A stretch of DNA of 64,000 nt from Letharia columbiana. Taxonomy: Eukaryota > Ascomycota > Lecanoromycetes > Lecanorales > Parmeliaceae. The position numbers and the translations under genes are program-made. The DNA lies in assembly GCF_014066305.1 (NCBI RefSeq), contig NW_023501053.1:390501-454500 (forward strand), in the 5' to 3' direction. Under the pieces are notes generated by a model. It ran no database searches. It had not been told where the DNA came from and worked only from the letters and a program-made list of their open reading frames with translations. This document shows, in pieces, positions 50,843 through 61,306 of this stretch (position 1 is its first letter; the number at the start of each line of letters is the position of its first letter).

Positions 50843-51118
50843 ATGAACACAATCGTCCTCGGTACCCCTCGCGGAAACGTTACTAAACGCTTCAGGCACG
50901 TACACCCCTTTTGCCCGCCTCTTAGAGCCCCTACTAACGCGAATCCGCTACTGCTGGCAATCGAGGCCGCAAGCGAGCCCAACAGCTACCTACTACTGCT
51001 TATAAACGCGTTAGAAAGCCCTCAAAAAGAGCCCGAACGGATTCACAGCCATCGTCCTCCCCTACATACTACTCGACCAGCCGCTCAGTCAACACTACCT
51101 ACCCTATCAGCTCAGTAA
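50843..51118 (+). CDS. Hypothetical 91-residue ORF inside the 2.2-kb element
   Basis: It opens with ATG at 50,843 (MNTIVLGTPRGNVTKRF) and stops at TAA 51,116-51,118. It is Pro-, Leu- and Ala-rich with no signal peptide or domain that I recognise. The stop is CAG TAA TCC; if that TAA is a RIP product of CAA, the frame would run 74 codons further, into the first repeat unit (Gln/Glu-rich, with EEEQEEELQQANAENTAENT), to a TAG near 51,340. The repeat period (200 or 188 bp) is not a multiple of three, so later units fall out of frame, which argues against selection for one long protein. The sister copy keeps a mutated version of this ORF at about 58,000-58,240. It may be a captured gene fragment or chance. 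Confidence 0.35.
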   Translation: MNTIVLGTPRGNVTKRFRHVHPFCPPLRAPTNANPLLLAIEAASEPNSYLLLLINALESPQKEPERIHSHRPPLHTTRPAAQSTLPTLSAQ

Positions 51119-51120
51119 TC

Positions 51121-52145
51121 CACTCAGTCAGCCACTCAGCTAGCCACTCAGTCTGATACTCTACAAGAGGAGGAGCAAGAGGAGGAACTACAACAGGCAA
51201 ATGCGGAGAACACTGCGGAGAACACTACGGAGAACACTGCGGAGAAACCAAGCGGCAACAAGGCCACCATCGTCAAGAACACGGCTCAGCTCTCCAAGAT
51301 CCCACGTCATATCAGTCATCCACTCAGTCAGCCACTCAGCTAGCCACTCAGTCTGATACTCTACAAGAGAAGGAGCAAGAGGAGGAACTACAACAGGCAA
51401 ATGCGGAGAACACTGCGGAGAAACCAAGCGGCAACAAGGCCCCCAGCACCAAGAACACGGCTCAGCTCTCCAAGATCCCACGTCATATGCTCTCCACGAT
51501 TCCATATCAAATCATCACTCAGTAAGCGGAGAACACCACTGCAACTTAGCCTGTCATCCCCACTACATTAAGGAGTAAGAGGAGGAACTACAACAGGCAA
51601 ATGCGGAGAACACTGCGGAGAACACTGCGGAGAAACCAAGCGGCAATAAGGCCACCATCGTCAAGAACACGGCTCAGCTCTCCAAGATCCCACGTCATAT
51701 CAGTCATCCACTCAGTCAGCCACTCAGCTAGCCACTCAGTCTGATACTCTACAAGAGGAGGAGCAAGAGGAGGAACTACAACAGGCAAATGCGGAGAACA
51801 CTACGGAGAACACTGCGGAGAAACCAAGCGGCAACAAGGCCACCATCGTCAAGAACACGGCTCAGCTCTCCAAGATCCCACGTCATATCAGTCATCCACT
51901 CAGCTAGCCACTCAGTCAGCTACTCAGCTAGCTACTCAGTCTGATACTCTATAAGAGAAGGAGCAAGAGGAGGAACTACAACAGGCTAATGCGGAGAATA
52001 CTGCGGAGAATACTACGGAGAAACCAAGCGGCAACAAGGCCACCATCGTCAAGAACACGGCTCAGCTCTCCAAGATCCCACGTCAAATCATCACTCAGCA
52101 AGCGGAGAACACCACTGCAACTTGGCCTGTCATCCCCACTGCATT
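51121..52145. repeat. Array of five units of about 200 bp
   Basis: The core GAGGAACTACAACAGGC occurs at about 51,182, 51,382, 51,582, 51,770 and 51,970, so the spacing is 200, 200, 188 and 200 bp. Two unit types are mixed. One contains CACTCAGTCAGCCACTCAGC and GAGGAGGAGCAAGAGG. The other contains GCTCTCCACGATTCCATATC and CAAATCATCACTCAG. Within units GCGGAGAACACT repeats one to four times. Long minus-strand open frames here (51,188-51,505 and 51,588-51,788) arise from the repeats. Confidence 0.9.
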
Positions 52146-52225
52146 AATATGGTACATCACTACAATGACGTTACAAGAGGAGGATCTACTGCGACGATCA
52201 CAGTCAATTAAGCCTCTGCAGGAGG

Positions 52226-52271
52226 GACATCGGACGATGCATATTTGAACGAATTGAAACCGTCCGATGTC
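52226..52271. repeat. 11-bp perfect inverted repeat
   Basis: GACATCGGACG (52,226-52,236) and CGTCCGATGTC (52,261-52,271) can form a hairpin with a 24-base loop. A mutated version, ACCGTTCGATATC, remains near 59,353 in the sister copy. Confidence 0.8.
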
Positions 52272-52631
52272 TTTCTCTGACAGCTATTTCATTATTCGAA
52301 AGATTTCACTGCGGCAGGAGATAATGTGGGATTTACACCACTAATTGGCATGTTATCTCCATTTCTTTCCGATATTTCGATACTTCTTGCCATAAGGACA
52401 TAGCCTTTCTCTGTTTTTTGTGGGCAATTATTACGAATTAATCCTTCACACTCGATACACCTTCCTAATTAGGCCTTAGCGCGCCTCTCTCCGCATATAT
52501 ATGCCTATGTAGGTCAAAAACGCACAGCAAGCGATCAGAGTTCGATTTGACTTAGGGCTAGGGCTAAAATTCGATTTGACTTAGAAAAATCCAACTCCAT
52601 GAATTTAATTTATAGGCCTTTACTTGTATAC

Positions 52632-55260
52632 TATTAAAAAGATAAAGAATACGCTATATAAATCTTATATTCGCTTTAGAAAAAGATTAAATAATTTAAT
52701 TTATAGTAATATTTATAGCTCTATTACCCCGCGTAGTTTCGATAAAGATAAATACTTTATTATCTTTCTAGATAATTATAATAAATATTTTAAAATTAAG
52801 ATTATTAAATAAAAAAGCGATATTTTTATAATTTTTAAGCGCTTTTAGCTTTATAATAAATATAGCGATTATATTATTAAATATCTACGAAGTGATTATA
52901 AGAGCGAGTATAAGAATTATAATTTTAATATCTATTATATTAATTATAATATTATTTAAAAATTAATGTAATTAGAAAATCTTAAATAAAATAAGATTAT
53001 TAAATAACTTAATTAAACTCTCTTTAATATTATTAATACTATTATAAAAAATATTAATATTAATTAAAAGTTTTAATTAGAGTTTATAATAATAATAAAC
53101 TATTTTTATAATTATAGCTCTATTATAAGCTATAAATTTATTTTATATAAGACTTATATTAGATATAAATCTTATTTAATATATATTAGATATATTAGAA
53201 TTAAAAGCTTTACTATAATAAAAAGATTAGTTATTAAATAAAAGAAAGAATAATATTATATCTAAGAAGATATTCTTATAAATTATAATAGTAATTATAT
53301 CTATTAAATATTACTATTAAATAATAATATTATATATTTATTGAAAATTATATAGAGTAGAGAAAAGAACGAACTCTTATCTAATTTAATACCTCTTTAG
53401 TCGCTAAATAATTTAGCTATAAAAGAAAATATATCTAAATCTATAACGCTTTCCTTAGCTAAAAATTTCTTTTCTATAAATATAATAAATATAAATAAAC
53501 TTATTTAATTATTTAGATTTATTTTAAGGCCTTTAAAGCTCGTAATAACTTCTTTTAACTTAAATACTTCTATTATTATATCTTAATCTATTCTAATAAT
53601 ATAAGGCGATACGCCTTTATATTCTAATTATCCTTACTTAATTCTATAAAATCTCTCTTTAAATTCTTTTATACTTTATATTATAATTACTTAAGTCGTA
53701 AATATAAAATTATATAAATTAAAAATCTATAAAGAGGTTATTATAAATAATTCTTTTTATAAGTAATAAAAAGGCGGTATAATCGAAGAATTCGAGTCGC
53801 TAAAAGAGAATAATATTTAAGCTCTTATTAATCTATCTTATAAATGTATTATACTTTATAATAAATAGATCTATATCTTAAAATATAAATTTAATAATAA
53901 AGTTACTCGCTATAAAACTCGCTAAATAATATATAATTTTAAATAACGCGAAGACTTAGATTATAATAAAACCTTCGCTTTAATAATTAAGCTTATATTC
54001 TATAAAACTATCTTTATCTTAATTACTATTAAAGATTAAAATCTAAAATAAATAAATATTAAAATCGCTTTTCTCTATAGAGATATTAAAGAGGAAATCT
54101 ATATAAAATAGCTTATTAATTTTATCTTAGAAAAATATTCTCGATAAGTTTATAAGCTTAATAAGATACTCTATAATTTAAAGTAATCCTCGCGTATATA
54201 ATATAATATCTTTATTAATTATATATAAGAAATCGATTTTATTCTTATTAATATTAATTATAATATATTTATTAATCTTAATATCGATATTATTATTATT
54301 CTCTATATAGATAATATTCTTATTACTAGCTCTTCTTAATCTAATATTTAATAAATTAAGAATATACTTAATATTAAGTTTAAAATAAATAATTTAAATC
54401 TTTATAATTACTATTTAAATATAATTATAATTTATAATTATATTAATCGAATATTATATTTAGATTAATTAATTTATATTAAATAATTTCTTAAATACTA
54501 AGATATAAAATATAAGAATATAAATTATAATTTATTCTTATAGAGATTAACGTATAAATATTTCTCGCTAATAATAATTATATAATATTTATTAAGTTAC
54601 TAAAAACTTATTAATTAACTATTAAATCTCTTATATACGTTATATTAGATACGAGATTAAATATTATATTTACTATATTAATAATCTTATAATATTTTTT
54701 AAACTCTATCGAAGCCTATTACGCGGTTATTAAGTATATCTTTTAATACTTTAAAGTAATTATTTACTAGCACCTTACTTATAAAGATTTACTTTAAAAC
54801 TTAATTAATTATATCGATTTTAATTAAACTAGTAATTACGATATTTATAAATTAATTTTAGATTATATTTATAATCTAGAGAGTAGAGTAATTAGCTAAT
54901 CTTTTAAGCGATAAGCTATTATTATATTATTTATCTATAAAATTAAATATATTAATTAAATTTAGATTATAAAGAAAGTTATTTAGCTTCGAGAATTATT
55001 TAATTAAATTCGCTTTAACGAATCGCTTTAAACGATTATTATTTTTAGTAATAATTAAAACGTAATTATTTTAATAAAGAATTCTTAATATTATAATCGT
55101 ATTAAGTATATTAATATTTAATACTATTAAGTATATAGCTAAATTATTAATAATAATATAAATTTTAAATATATTTCTATTAATAAATAAATAGTTAATA
55201 AGCTTATTAAGGCCCTATATAAAGATAAATTTAAGCTCTTTTAAAAACTTATTAATCTAA
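52632..55260 (+). pseudogene. Copia G pol: integrase, reverse transcriptase and RNase H, broken by RIP
   Basis: The integrase begins with NNLIYSNIYSSITPRSF (about 52,690-52,740), equal to LELIHSDIxGPITPRSF, followed by YFIIFLDNYNKY (52,753-52,788), equal to YFxTFLDDYSRY. The reverse transcriptase has ILYNLK-SSRI-YNIF at 54,166-54,213, equal to ALYGLKQSPRVWYNTF, and LYIDNILITSS at 54,301-54,333, equal to LYVDDILITSS. RNase H at about 54,886-55,260 keeps outlines of the SSRKQ, EAEY, DNQ and ADGLTKAL motifs. The 62-codon open stretch at 52,624-52,812 is the surviving integrase piece. It is inactive: the second catalytic Asp of the reverse transcriptase reads Asn and many stops occur. Confidence 0.8.
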
Positions 55261-55289
55261 AACCTCGCTTATAGAATAATTATTTCTTA

Positions 55290-55465
55290 TATCTTAGCGA
55301 TATACTTATTATTAAAAAAGAGTTAACTTTAATACCTTAAAAGATAGATAGATTTATATTTTAGCGATACGCTTATTATTAAGAAAGAGTTAACTTTAAT
55401 ATCTTAAGAAGTAAATAAATTATTATTAGAAAGAGTTAATTCTAGCATCTTAAGAAGTAAATAAT
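55290..55465. repeat. Three direct repeats downstream of copia G RNase H
   Basis: GAGTTAACTTTAATA or its variant recurs at 55,320, 55,387 and 55,433 within longer repeated blocks containing CTTATTATTAA and CTTAAGAAGTAAATAA. The spacing is about 67 and 46 bp. Confidence 0.75.
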
Positions 55466-55916
55466 AAAATTAAGTCTTTCGATCTTATTATTTATATAAG
55501 AGCCTACTTCTAATTAGTTTTTATATCTTAAATAATTTACTTAAATCGCTTATCGAGTCGCTATATTAAGCTTAATACTCTATAAACTTATTATTTTATA
55601 CTAAAATAGCTATTTCTTTAACGCTATTACTATTATCGCTATTAAATCTTTAAAGCTCTTTTAAAACGTCTTTATCTATATCTTATTCTATTAACGTATT
55701 ATATATAAGACGTATATTACTACTATATCGCCGAGGATTAGATACTCGAAATATAATATAGTTATTTTTAGATTTCAATTTTTTACTTTATTTATTCTAT
55801 TATAAACGTTATTAATTTCGATCTTTAATTAATTAATCTTTAATGTGCACTAAGCGTACTAGAAATAAAATTTTTAAAAAACCGCTTTTTAATAAAAAAT
55901 GGAATTTTTATATAGG

Positions 55917-55940
55917 GTAAATAGAATTTTTTCTATTTAC
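55917..55940. repeat. 10-bp perfect hairpin
   Basis: GTAAATAGAA (55,917-55,926), a TTTT loop, and TTCTATTTAC (55,931-55,940). It lies in moderately unmutated DNA after copia G. Confidence 0.75.
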
Positions 55941-56214
55941 ATACCCTCTTCACCTTTATTACCCGACGTTCGAATATAATTATTTACTCGAATAGAAGAA
56001 ATAGAGGAGTGGAAATATTTTTTCATTTTTTATACTTATTTGATTTAAGCTATATTTCGAGTATATAAGAGTATCGAAATATATTACCTAACTAAATTAA
56101 AAGGTTTACCGAGGCGAGGAAGATTTGCCGAGGCTTGGCGACATATATATTCGTAATACTCTCTGCAGTTAGATCTAATCAATCAAGTATTTCACCTACT
56201 ACTTTCAACAAATT
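55941..56214. other. Mixed-composition stretch, possible LTR fragment
   Basis: This stretch is only partly RIPed. It includes GAGGCGAGGAAGATTTGCCG with a near repeat CCGAGGCTTGG, and ends CACCTACTACTTTCAACA at about 56,209, where similarity to the next element begins. The CAACA end resembles an LTR terminus of a different retrotransposon family. No matching second copy is in the window. Confidence 0.3.
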
Positions 56215-56561
56215 TTAGTAAGCGAACTTTGATAAGCGATATTTAAATTCCTTGCGCTTTAATAATTATAAGACTAAATTTAGATTTTTTTTTTATCTAA
56301 AAGCCCATGTTTCGTTCTATAATTTAAAAAAAAATCTCAAAAAATTAATAGAAAATAAAAAAGTTATTCTATATGTTAATAACGTACATCTATTTTTTTA
56401 ATGATTGCGGACGTTTAATGATTGCGGACGCTAATTTATTTACTCGCGATAAGTTAGCCGATCTAGTTAAAAAGCGTAGAGAACCCGAATTTATAATTAA
56501 CTATATATATAAATTTAAGATTTTTAAGTTTAGCTCTATCTTATTCTTTTATATATATTAA
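56215..56561. mobile_element. Small member of the non-autonomous family (copy M1)
   Basis: It shares TAAGCGATATTTAAATTCC, AGAAAATAAAAAAGTTATTC, GTTAATAACGTACATC and the terminal CTTATTCTTTTATATATATT with the copies at 57.1, 60.2 and 63.0 kb. Its left end is replaced by the preceding sequence. A 17-bp unit, AATGATTGCGGACGTTT, is partly duplicated. The 62-codon open frame at 56,373-56,561 lies wholly within the element and is not a credible gene. Confidence 0.65.
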
Positions 56562-57072
56562 TAACTTTTATAACTAATTACGCTTCGAATACGATTAATA
56601 AATATTTATACGTTATCGATATCGTTAAATTAGCTAATCTTCTCTAATCTCTATCTCTTATTTTTCGATTATAAGATAAGAAATATAATAGATAATATTT
56701 ACTATTAAGAAGATTAAGAAGAGAAATAATTTATTTACTATAACGTTATTTATAAAGTAGATAAAGAAGATCTTAATCTAGCTTTAGCTATTTTAATATT
56801 TATTCTTTCTTTTATAATAGTTATATTAATAGCTATAATAATAACGATACGCTATATTATTACTTCTAGCTCTAATATAGTTATAAATAATATATTATCG
56901 TCGACGACTTATTTCTTAATTTTTTTTTACTTTTAATCTCTTATAGAACTAGATATAATAAGATTAATAAATATATTAAAATAATCGATTTAGACGTAGA
57001 TTTTTAATTAAATAATACTCGATAATTAATAAGTAGATATAAGAATTAACTTAAAGCGTTATACTATTAGAT
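56562..57072. other. RIPed DNA between two small elements, no gene
   Basis: No similarity to the families in this window and no recognisable protein; stops occur in all frames. Confidence 0.5.
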
Positions 57073-57481
57073 ATTAACGAGTAAAGATTTATAAATTAAA
57101 TTCATAATTATTTTTTTTAGTTTAGAGCTATCGAGTAAATTTAATAAGCGATCTTTAATAAGCGAACTTTAGTAAGCGATAATTAAGGTCCTTACCTTAT
57201 AATAATTATAAGATTAAATTTTAAAATTCTTAAAAATTTAAGACGCGTAAAATACACTCTATAATTTAAAAAAAAATCTTAAAATTTTAGTAGAAAATAA
57301 AAAAGTTATCTTAAATTTAAATAATATATATTTAAGTTTTTAATAAGAGAGCTCGAGAGAGCTAGCGAGCTAACTTAGATAATATAATTAAAAGACGTAA
57401 TAACTCTAAATTTATAATTAACTATATATATAAATTTAAGATTTTTTAAATTAGTTCTATCTTATTCTTTTATATATATTA
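57073..57481. mobile_element. Small member of the non-autonomous family (copy M2), RIPed
   Basis: The left end, ACGAGTAAAGATTTATAAAT, and right end, CTTATTCTTTTATATATATT, are both present. It is more mutated than M1, but the order of motifs is the same. Confidence 0.7.
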
Positions 57482-57577
57482 ATATAGACTTTACGTAAAC
57501 GTCTAATAACGTCTAGATATTCTATAAAGTAAGACTAGATATTACTATCATCTATTAAGAAATATTATATTATAATT
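57482..57577. other. Short AT-rich spacer
   Basis: About 95 bp lies between copy M2 and the RIPed large element; nothing was recognised. Confidence 0.5.
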
Positions 57578-59722
57578 AGTATATATAACAGAATAAGGTA
57601 GGGCTAAGCTTGAAAATCTTGAATTTGTATATACAGTTAATTATTAATTTAGGTTCGCTACGCTCTTTTAATTAAACCGGCTAAATTAGCCCGATAGCCT
57701 TCCGCGCCTTTCTTATTAAAAATTTATATATAGATATTTTATACTTTAAAGTACTCAGCTTACGATATATATAGTTACTTTATAATTCCTCAAATTATAA
57801 AGCTCGCTTTACGCTTTCTAACGCTATAAAAATTATGAAATTTAGCTTACTATTAATAAATTAAATAAATATTTAAATATAATAGTTATAATAGTTATAC
57901 CAGACGCGTTTAGAATTAAATAATAATAATCCTTTCCCTATTAATATATTTATTATTCTTTTATTTTCTACTAATTCTATTAATTCTACTAATTTTATTA
58001 AGATAAATATAATCGTCTTCAATACCTCGCTTAAAGGTTACTTAACATTTTAGATATATATACTTCTTTTACCCGCCTCTTAAAGCCCTTACTAACTCTT
58101 TAAATTATTTCTTCGCGAATTCTTATTATTAATAATCGGGCCTAGCTTAATAGCTATTTATTACTATTTATAAACACATTAAAAGACTTTTAAAAAGAGC
58201 TCGAATGATTTATAGTTATCATTCTCCTCTATATACTCCTTTTAAATTAGTAATAATATCTTTTAATCTAGCGATACTATCTTTTAAAACGCGTCTTTCT
58301 CTTTTATTCGTTCTTTATTATTTTATAAATATATTTACTCTTAATATCCTTATATTTAATTAAATAAGAGAAGGATCTATAATAGACGAATATAAAGAAT
58401 ACTACGGAGAAATTAAGCGATAATAAGACTTCTAATATTAAGAATACGGCTTAGCTCTTTAAAATCTCCATTATATACTCTCTATAGTTTTATAATAAAT
58501 TATTATTTAGTAAGCGAAGAATATTACTATAATTTAGTCTATTATTTCTACTATATTAAGAAGTAAGAGAAGAAACTATAATAGATAAATACGGAGAATA
58601 CTATAAAGAAATTAAGCGGTAATAAAACTCTTAGTATTAAGAATACGACTTAGCTCTCTAAGATCCCACGTTATATACTCTCTACGATTTTATATTAAAT
58701 TATTACTTAATAAGCGAAGAATATTATTATAACTTAGCTTATTATTCTTACTATATTAAGAAGTAAGAGAAGAAACTATAATAGATAAATACGAAGAATA
58801 TTATAGAGAATATTATAAAGAATATTACGAGAAATTAAGCGGTAATAAAATCTTTAGCACTAAGAATATAGCTTAACTCTTTAAGATCCTACGTTATATA
58901 CTCTTTACGATTCTATATTAGATTATTACTTAATAAGCGAAGAATATTACTATAACTTAGTTTATTATCCTTACTATATTGAAGTAAGAGAAGAAACTAT
59001 AATAGATAAATACGGAGAATATTACGAAGAAACTAAATAATAATAAGACTCTTAGACTAAGAATACGGCTTAGCTCTCTAAAATCCCACATTATATACTC
59101 TTTATAATTTTATATTAAATTATTACTTAGTAAGCGAAGAATATTACTATAACTTAATCTATTATTTCTACTATATTAAGAAATAAGAGAAGAAACTATA
59201 ATAGATAAATATAGAGAATACTATAAGAAATTAAGTGATAATAAGACTATTATTATTAAGAACACGGCTTAGCTCTTCAAGATCTCACGTTATATGCTCT
59301 CTACGTTTTTATTAAATTATTACTCTAAAACGATATATATTTAAATAAATTAAAACCGTTCGATATCTACAGCTATTTTATTATTCGAAAATTTCATTAC
59401 GATAAGAGATATTATAGAATTCACACCACTAATTAATATGTTATCTTTATTTCTTTTCGATATTTCGATACTTCTTACTATAAGAATATAGCCTTTCTCT
59501 ATTTTTTATAAATAATTATTACACCTTCCTAATTAGGCCTTAGCGCGCCTCTCTTCGTATATATATACTTATATATTATATAGATTAAATTAATTTTATA
59601 ATAATAAAGTAGGTTAAAAACGCATAGTAAGCGATTAGAGTTTGATTTGATTTAGGGCTAAGGCTAAAATTCGATTTAACTTAGAAAATCTAACTTCATA
59701 AATTTAATTCATAGGCCTTTAC
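57578..59722 (+). mobile_element. RIP-mutated sister of the 2.2-kb element (large member, copy 2)
   Basis: It is collinear with 50,421-52,631: the start (AGTATATATAACAGAATAAG), the CTACGCTCTTTTAATTAAAC segment, the ORF region, the repeat array and the GCCTTAGCGCGCCTCTCTTC tail all correspond. Differences are overwhelmingly G-to-A and C-to-T relative to copy 1, for example ACCAGACGCGTCCGGG against ACCAGACGCGTTTAGA. The final bases are missing: it stops at GGCCTTTAC, where the palindromic MITE begins. The ORF equivalent is broken. Confidence 0.8.
58370..59330. repeat. RIPed array of about 200-bp units
   Basis: GAAGAAACTATAATAGATAA recurs at about 58,570, 58,770, 58,990 and 59,190, after a first variant at 58,374. 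Spacing is 200, 220 and 200 bp. All units are of the type containing the CTCTCTACGATTTTATATTA segment, whereas the unmutated array in copy 1 mixes two types. Confidence 0.85.
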
Positions 59723-59724
59723 GG

Positions 59725-60167
59725 AGGTTGCCATCGAAGTCCTGAACATTAGGTTAGGGCTTCAAACCCTTGGCATTCTTGACAAATATCTTGAATATCT
59801 TGAATATCAATGCTTTGCATAGTAGCGCATCAATGCTATATATATAGGTGTATGTATATGAAGTACATAGTAGCGATATTACTGCATGCATACGGGGTAT
59901 ACAGTTACGATATTACTATGTGCACAGTAGCGATAGCAGCGTATGCCTAGATATATTGCGAAGTTATTCGTTTACGAGGCGGTAACGAGTATCGGGAGGG
60001 CCGTAAGGAGGGGATAAGCGGCCCTATAATCCAGCTGACCGAGTAAATCAGTACATACGTAATTATATAAAACATCGTATATAGATTATGAAGCTATTCA
60101 GAAATTTGTCAAATACTAGAATGCCAAGATGCCAGGGTTTTGTGTTCGGACTTTCTGCACCTTCTTG
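59725..60167. mobile_element. Palindromic MITE of about 440 bp, unmutated
   Basis: The two ends are imperfect inverted repeats of roughly 60-70 bp. The left has GAAGTCCTGAACA, AAACCCTTGGCATTC and TTGACAAATATCTTGAATA. The complement of the right has AAAGTCCGAACA, AAAACCCTGGCATC, TTGGCATTC and TTGACAAATTTCTGAATA. The middle holds three imperfect copies of a CAGTAGCGATATTACT-type unit. Normal composition sets it off from RIPed DNA on both sides. It interrupts the end of the RIPed 2.1-kb element, so it arrived later or escaped mutation by its short length. A short TTAGGTTAGGGC string in the left arm is not a telomere. Confidence 0.7.
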
Positions 60168-60169
60168 TT

Positions 60170-60765
60170 ATATATATACGAGTAAAGGCTTATAAATTAA
60201 ATTTATAATTTTTTTTTAATTAGAGCTATAAAGTAAATAGATAAGTAATCTTTAGTAAGCGAACTTTAATAAGCGATATTTAAATTCCTTACGCTTTAAT
60301 AATTATAAGACTAAATTTAGAAATTCTTTTTTTATCTAAAAGCTCATATTTCGTTCTATAATTTAATAAAAATCTTAAAAATTTAATAGAAAATAAAAAA
60401 GTTATTCTATGTGTTAATAACGTACACCTATTTTTTTAAATAGTTGCGAACGAACTTTAAATTTAATAAGCGATATTTGAATTCGTTACGCTTTAATAAT
60501 TATAAGATTAAATTTAAAAATTCTTTTTTTTCTAAAAGCACATATTATATTCTATGATTTAAGAAAAAATCTTAAAATTTTAATAGAAAATAAAAAAGTT
60601 ATTCTATATGTTAATAACGTACATCTATTTTTTTAATAGTTACGAATGCTAATTTGATTATCCGCGATATCTAATTAAAAGACGTAGATCTATTAAATTT
60701 ATAATTAGCTATATAAATAAATTCAAGATTTTTAAGCTTAGCCCTATCTTATTCTATTATACTCG
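60170..60765. mobile_element. Small member of the non-autonomous family with internal duplication (copy M3)
   Basis: It starts ATATATACGAGTAAAGGC and ends TTAGCCCTATCTTATTCTAT. A block of about 200 bp, from TAAGCGATATTTAAATTCC to GTTAATAACGTACACC, is repeated in tandem (about 60,255-60,430 and 60,460-60,640), which explains its greater length. Confidence 0.7.
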
Positions 60766-61306
60766 TATTATTTAGAAGTAAGTTATCTCGCTTAATAGCG
60801 TCGAGAGAATCTATTAATTAATCTACTTAGATCTTCTAGAAATCGTATTAAAATATATCTTATTTTATAGAGAAAGAAGTTAATAGAGCGATATACTCTT
60901 CTATTAATTAACGAAATAATAATAATAATAACTCTATATATATATACGTAACTTTCTAAATCGTTATACTACTTAACTAAGTAATAAGAAATCTTAAATA
61001 ATTTCTCTATTAAGTATTATCGTTCTCAAGTAAGAGATAATATTATATTTATTCTTCGTTAAATCGATACTTTTTAAATCTTCTTTATCGATATTATAAT
61101 ACTTAATAAAACGATCTTTCTAAAATAAATAAATCGTAGATAAATAAAGAATATATTAAAGCGTTATTTAGAGCGTTAGAAGATCGTTAGAGACTATATT
61201 ATAACTATAAAGAATTTCAAGTAAAATTAAACTAATAAAAGATACTCTCGAGAAGATATATTTATTCTTTAAAGTTATTACTATCTTTTAGTAAAAGATA
61301 AAATTT
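60766..61306. other. RIPed flank of the Tc1/mariner relic
   Basis: AT-rich DNA with no recognisable coding segment. It probably belongs to the same DNA transposon as the adjoining transposase, but I could not find its terminal inverted repeats. Confidence 0.4.

Larger units (their letters stand above)
50421..52631 (+). mobile_element. 2.2-kb non-autonomous element, nearly unmutated (large member, copy 1)
   Basis: It begins AGTATATATAAAAGAATAAG, continues through a conserved segment (GGGCTAAGCTTGAAAACC), and ends AATTTATAGGCCTTTACTTG plus TATAC. The same two ends are found on a RIPed 2.1-kb sister (57,578-59,722) and on 0.25-0.6 kb elements at 56.2, 57.1, 60.2, 63.0 and 63.5 kb. The ends are short imperfect inverted repeats (GTATATATAAAAG against GTATACAAGTAAAG). 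No transposase is encoded. It carries a small ORF, an array of about 200-bp repeats and a hairpin. It looks like a non-autonomous DNA element that has gained internal sequence. Confidence 0.65.
52632..55870 (+). mobile_element. Copia G, 5'-truncated, RIPed
   Basis: The element starts in mid-pol exactly at the right end of the 2.2-kb element and contains integrase, reverse transcriptase, RNase H and a 3' untranslated part similar to that of copia A (from about 55,520). No LTR is found at either end. It seems to be a fragment left beside, or cut by, the 2.2-kb element. Confidence 0.7.

Noticed and set aside
51188..51788. Two similar minus-strand open frames (SWRAEPCSW and WLAEWLTEWMTD types)
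   Set aside because: They are translations of the 200-b repeat array; similarity reflects the DNA repeat, not a protein family.
52550..52585. TTAGGGCTAGGGCT near the end of the 2.2-kb element, resembling telomere repeats
   Set aside because: Only two imperfect units, part of a CGATTTGACTTAGGGC repeat inside the element and shared by its sister copy.
56373..56561. 62-codon plus-strand ORF
   Set aside because: It lies within small element M1, and its counterpart in M2 is not conserved as an ORF.
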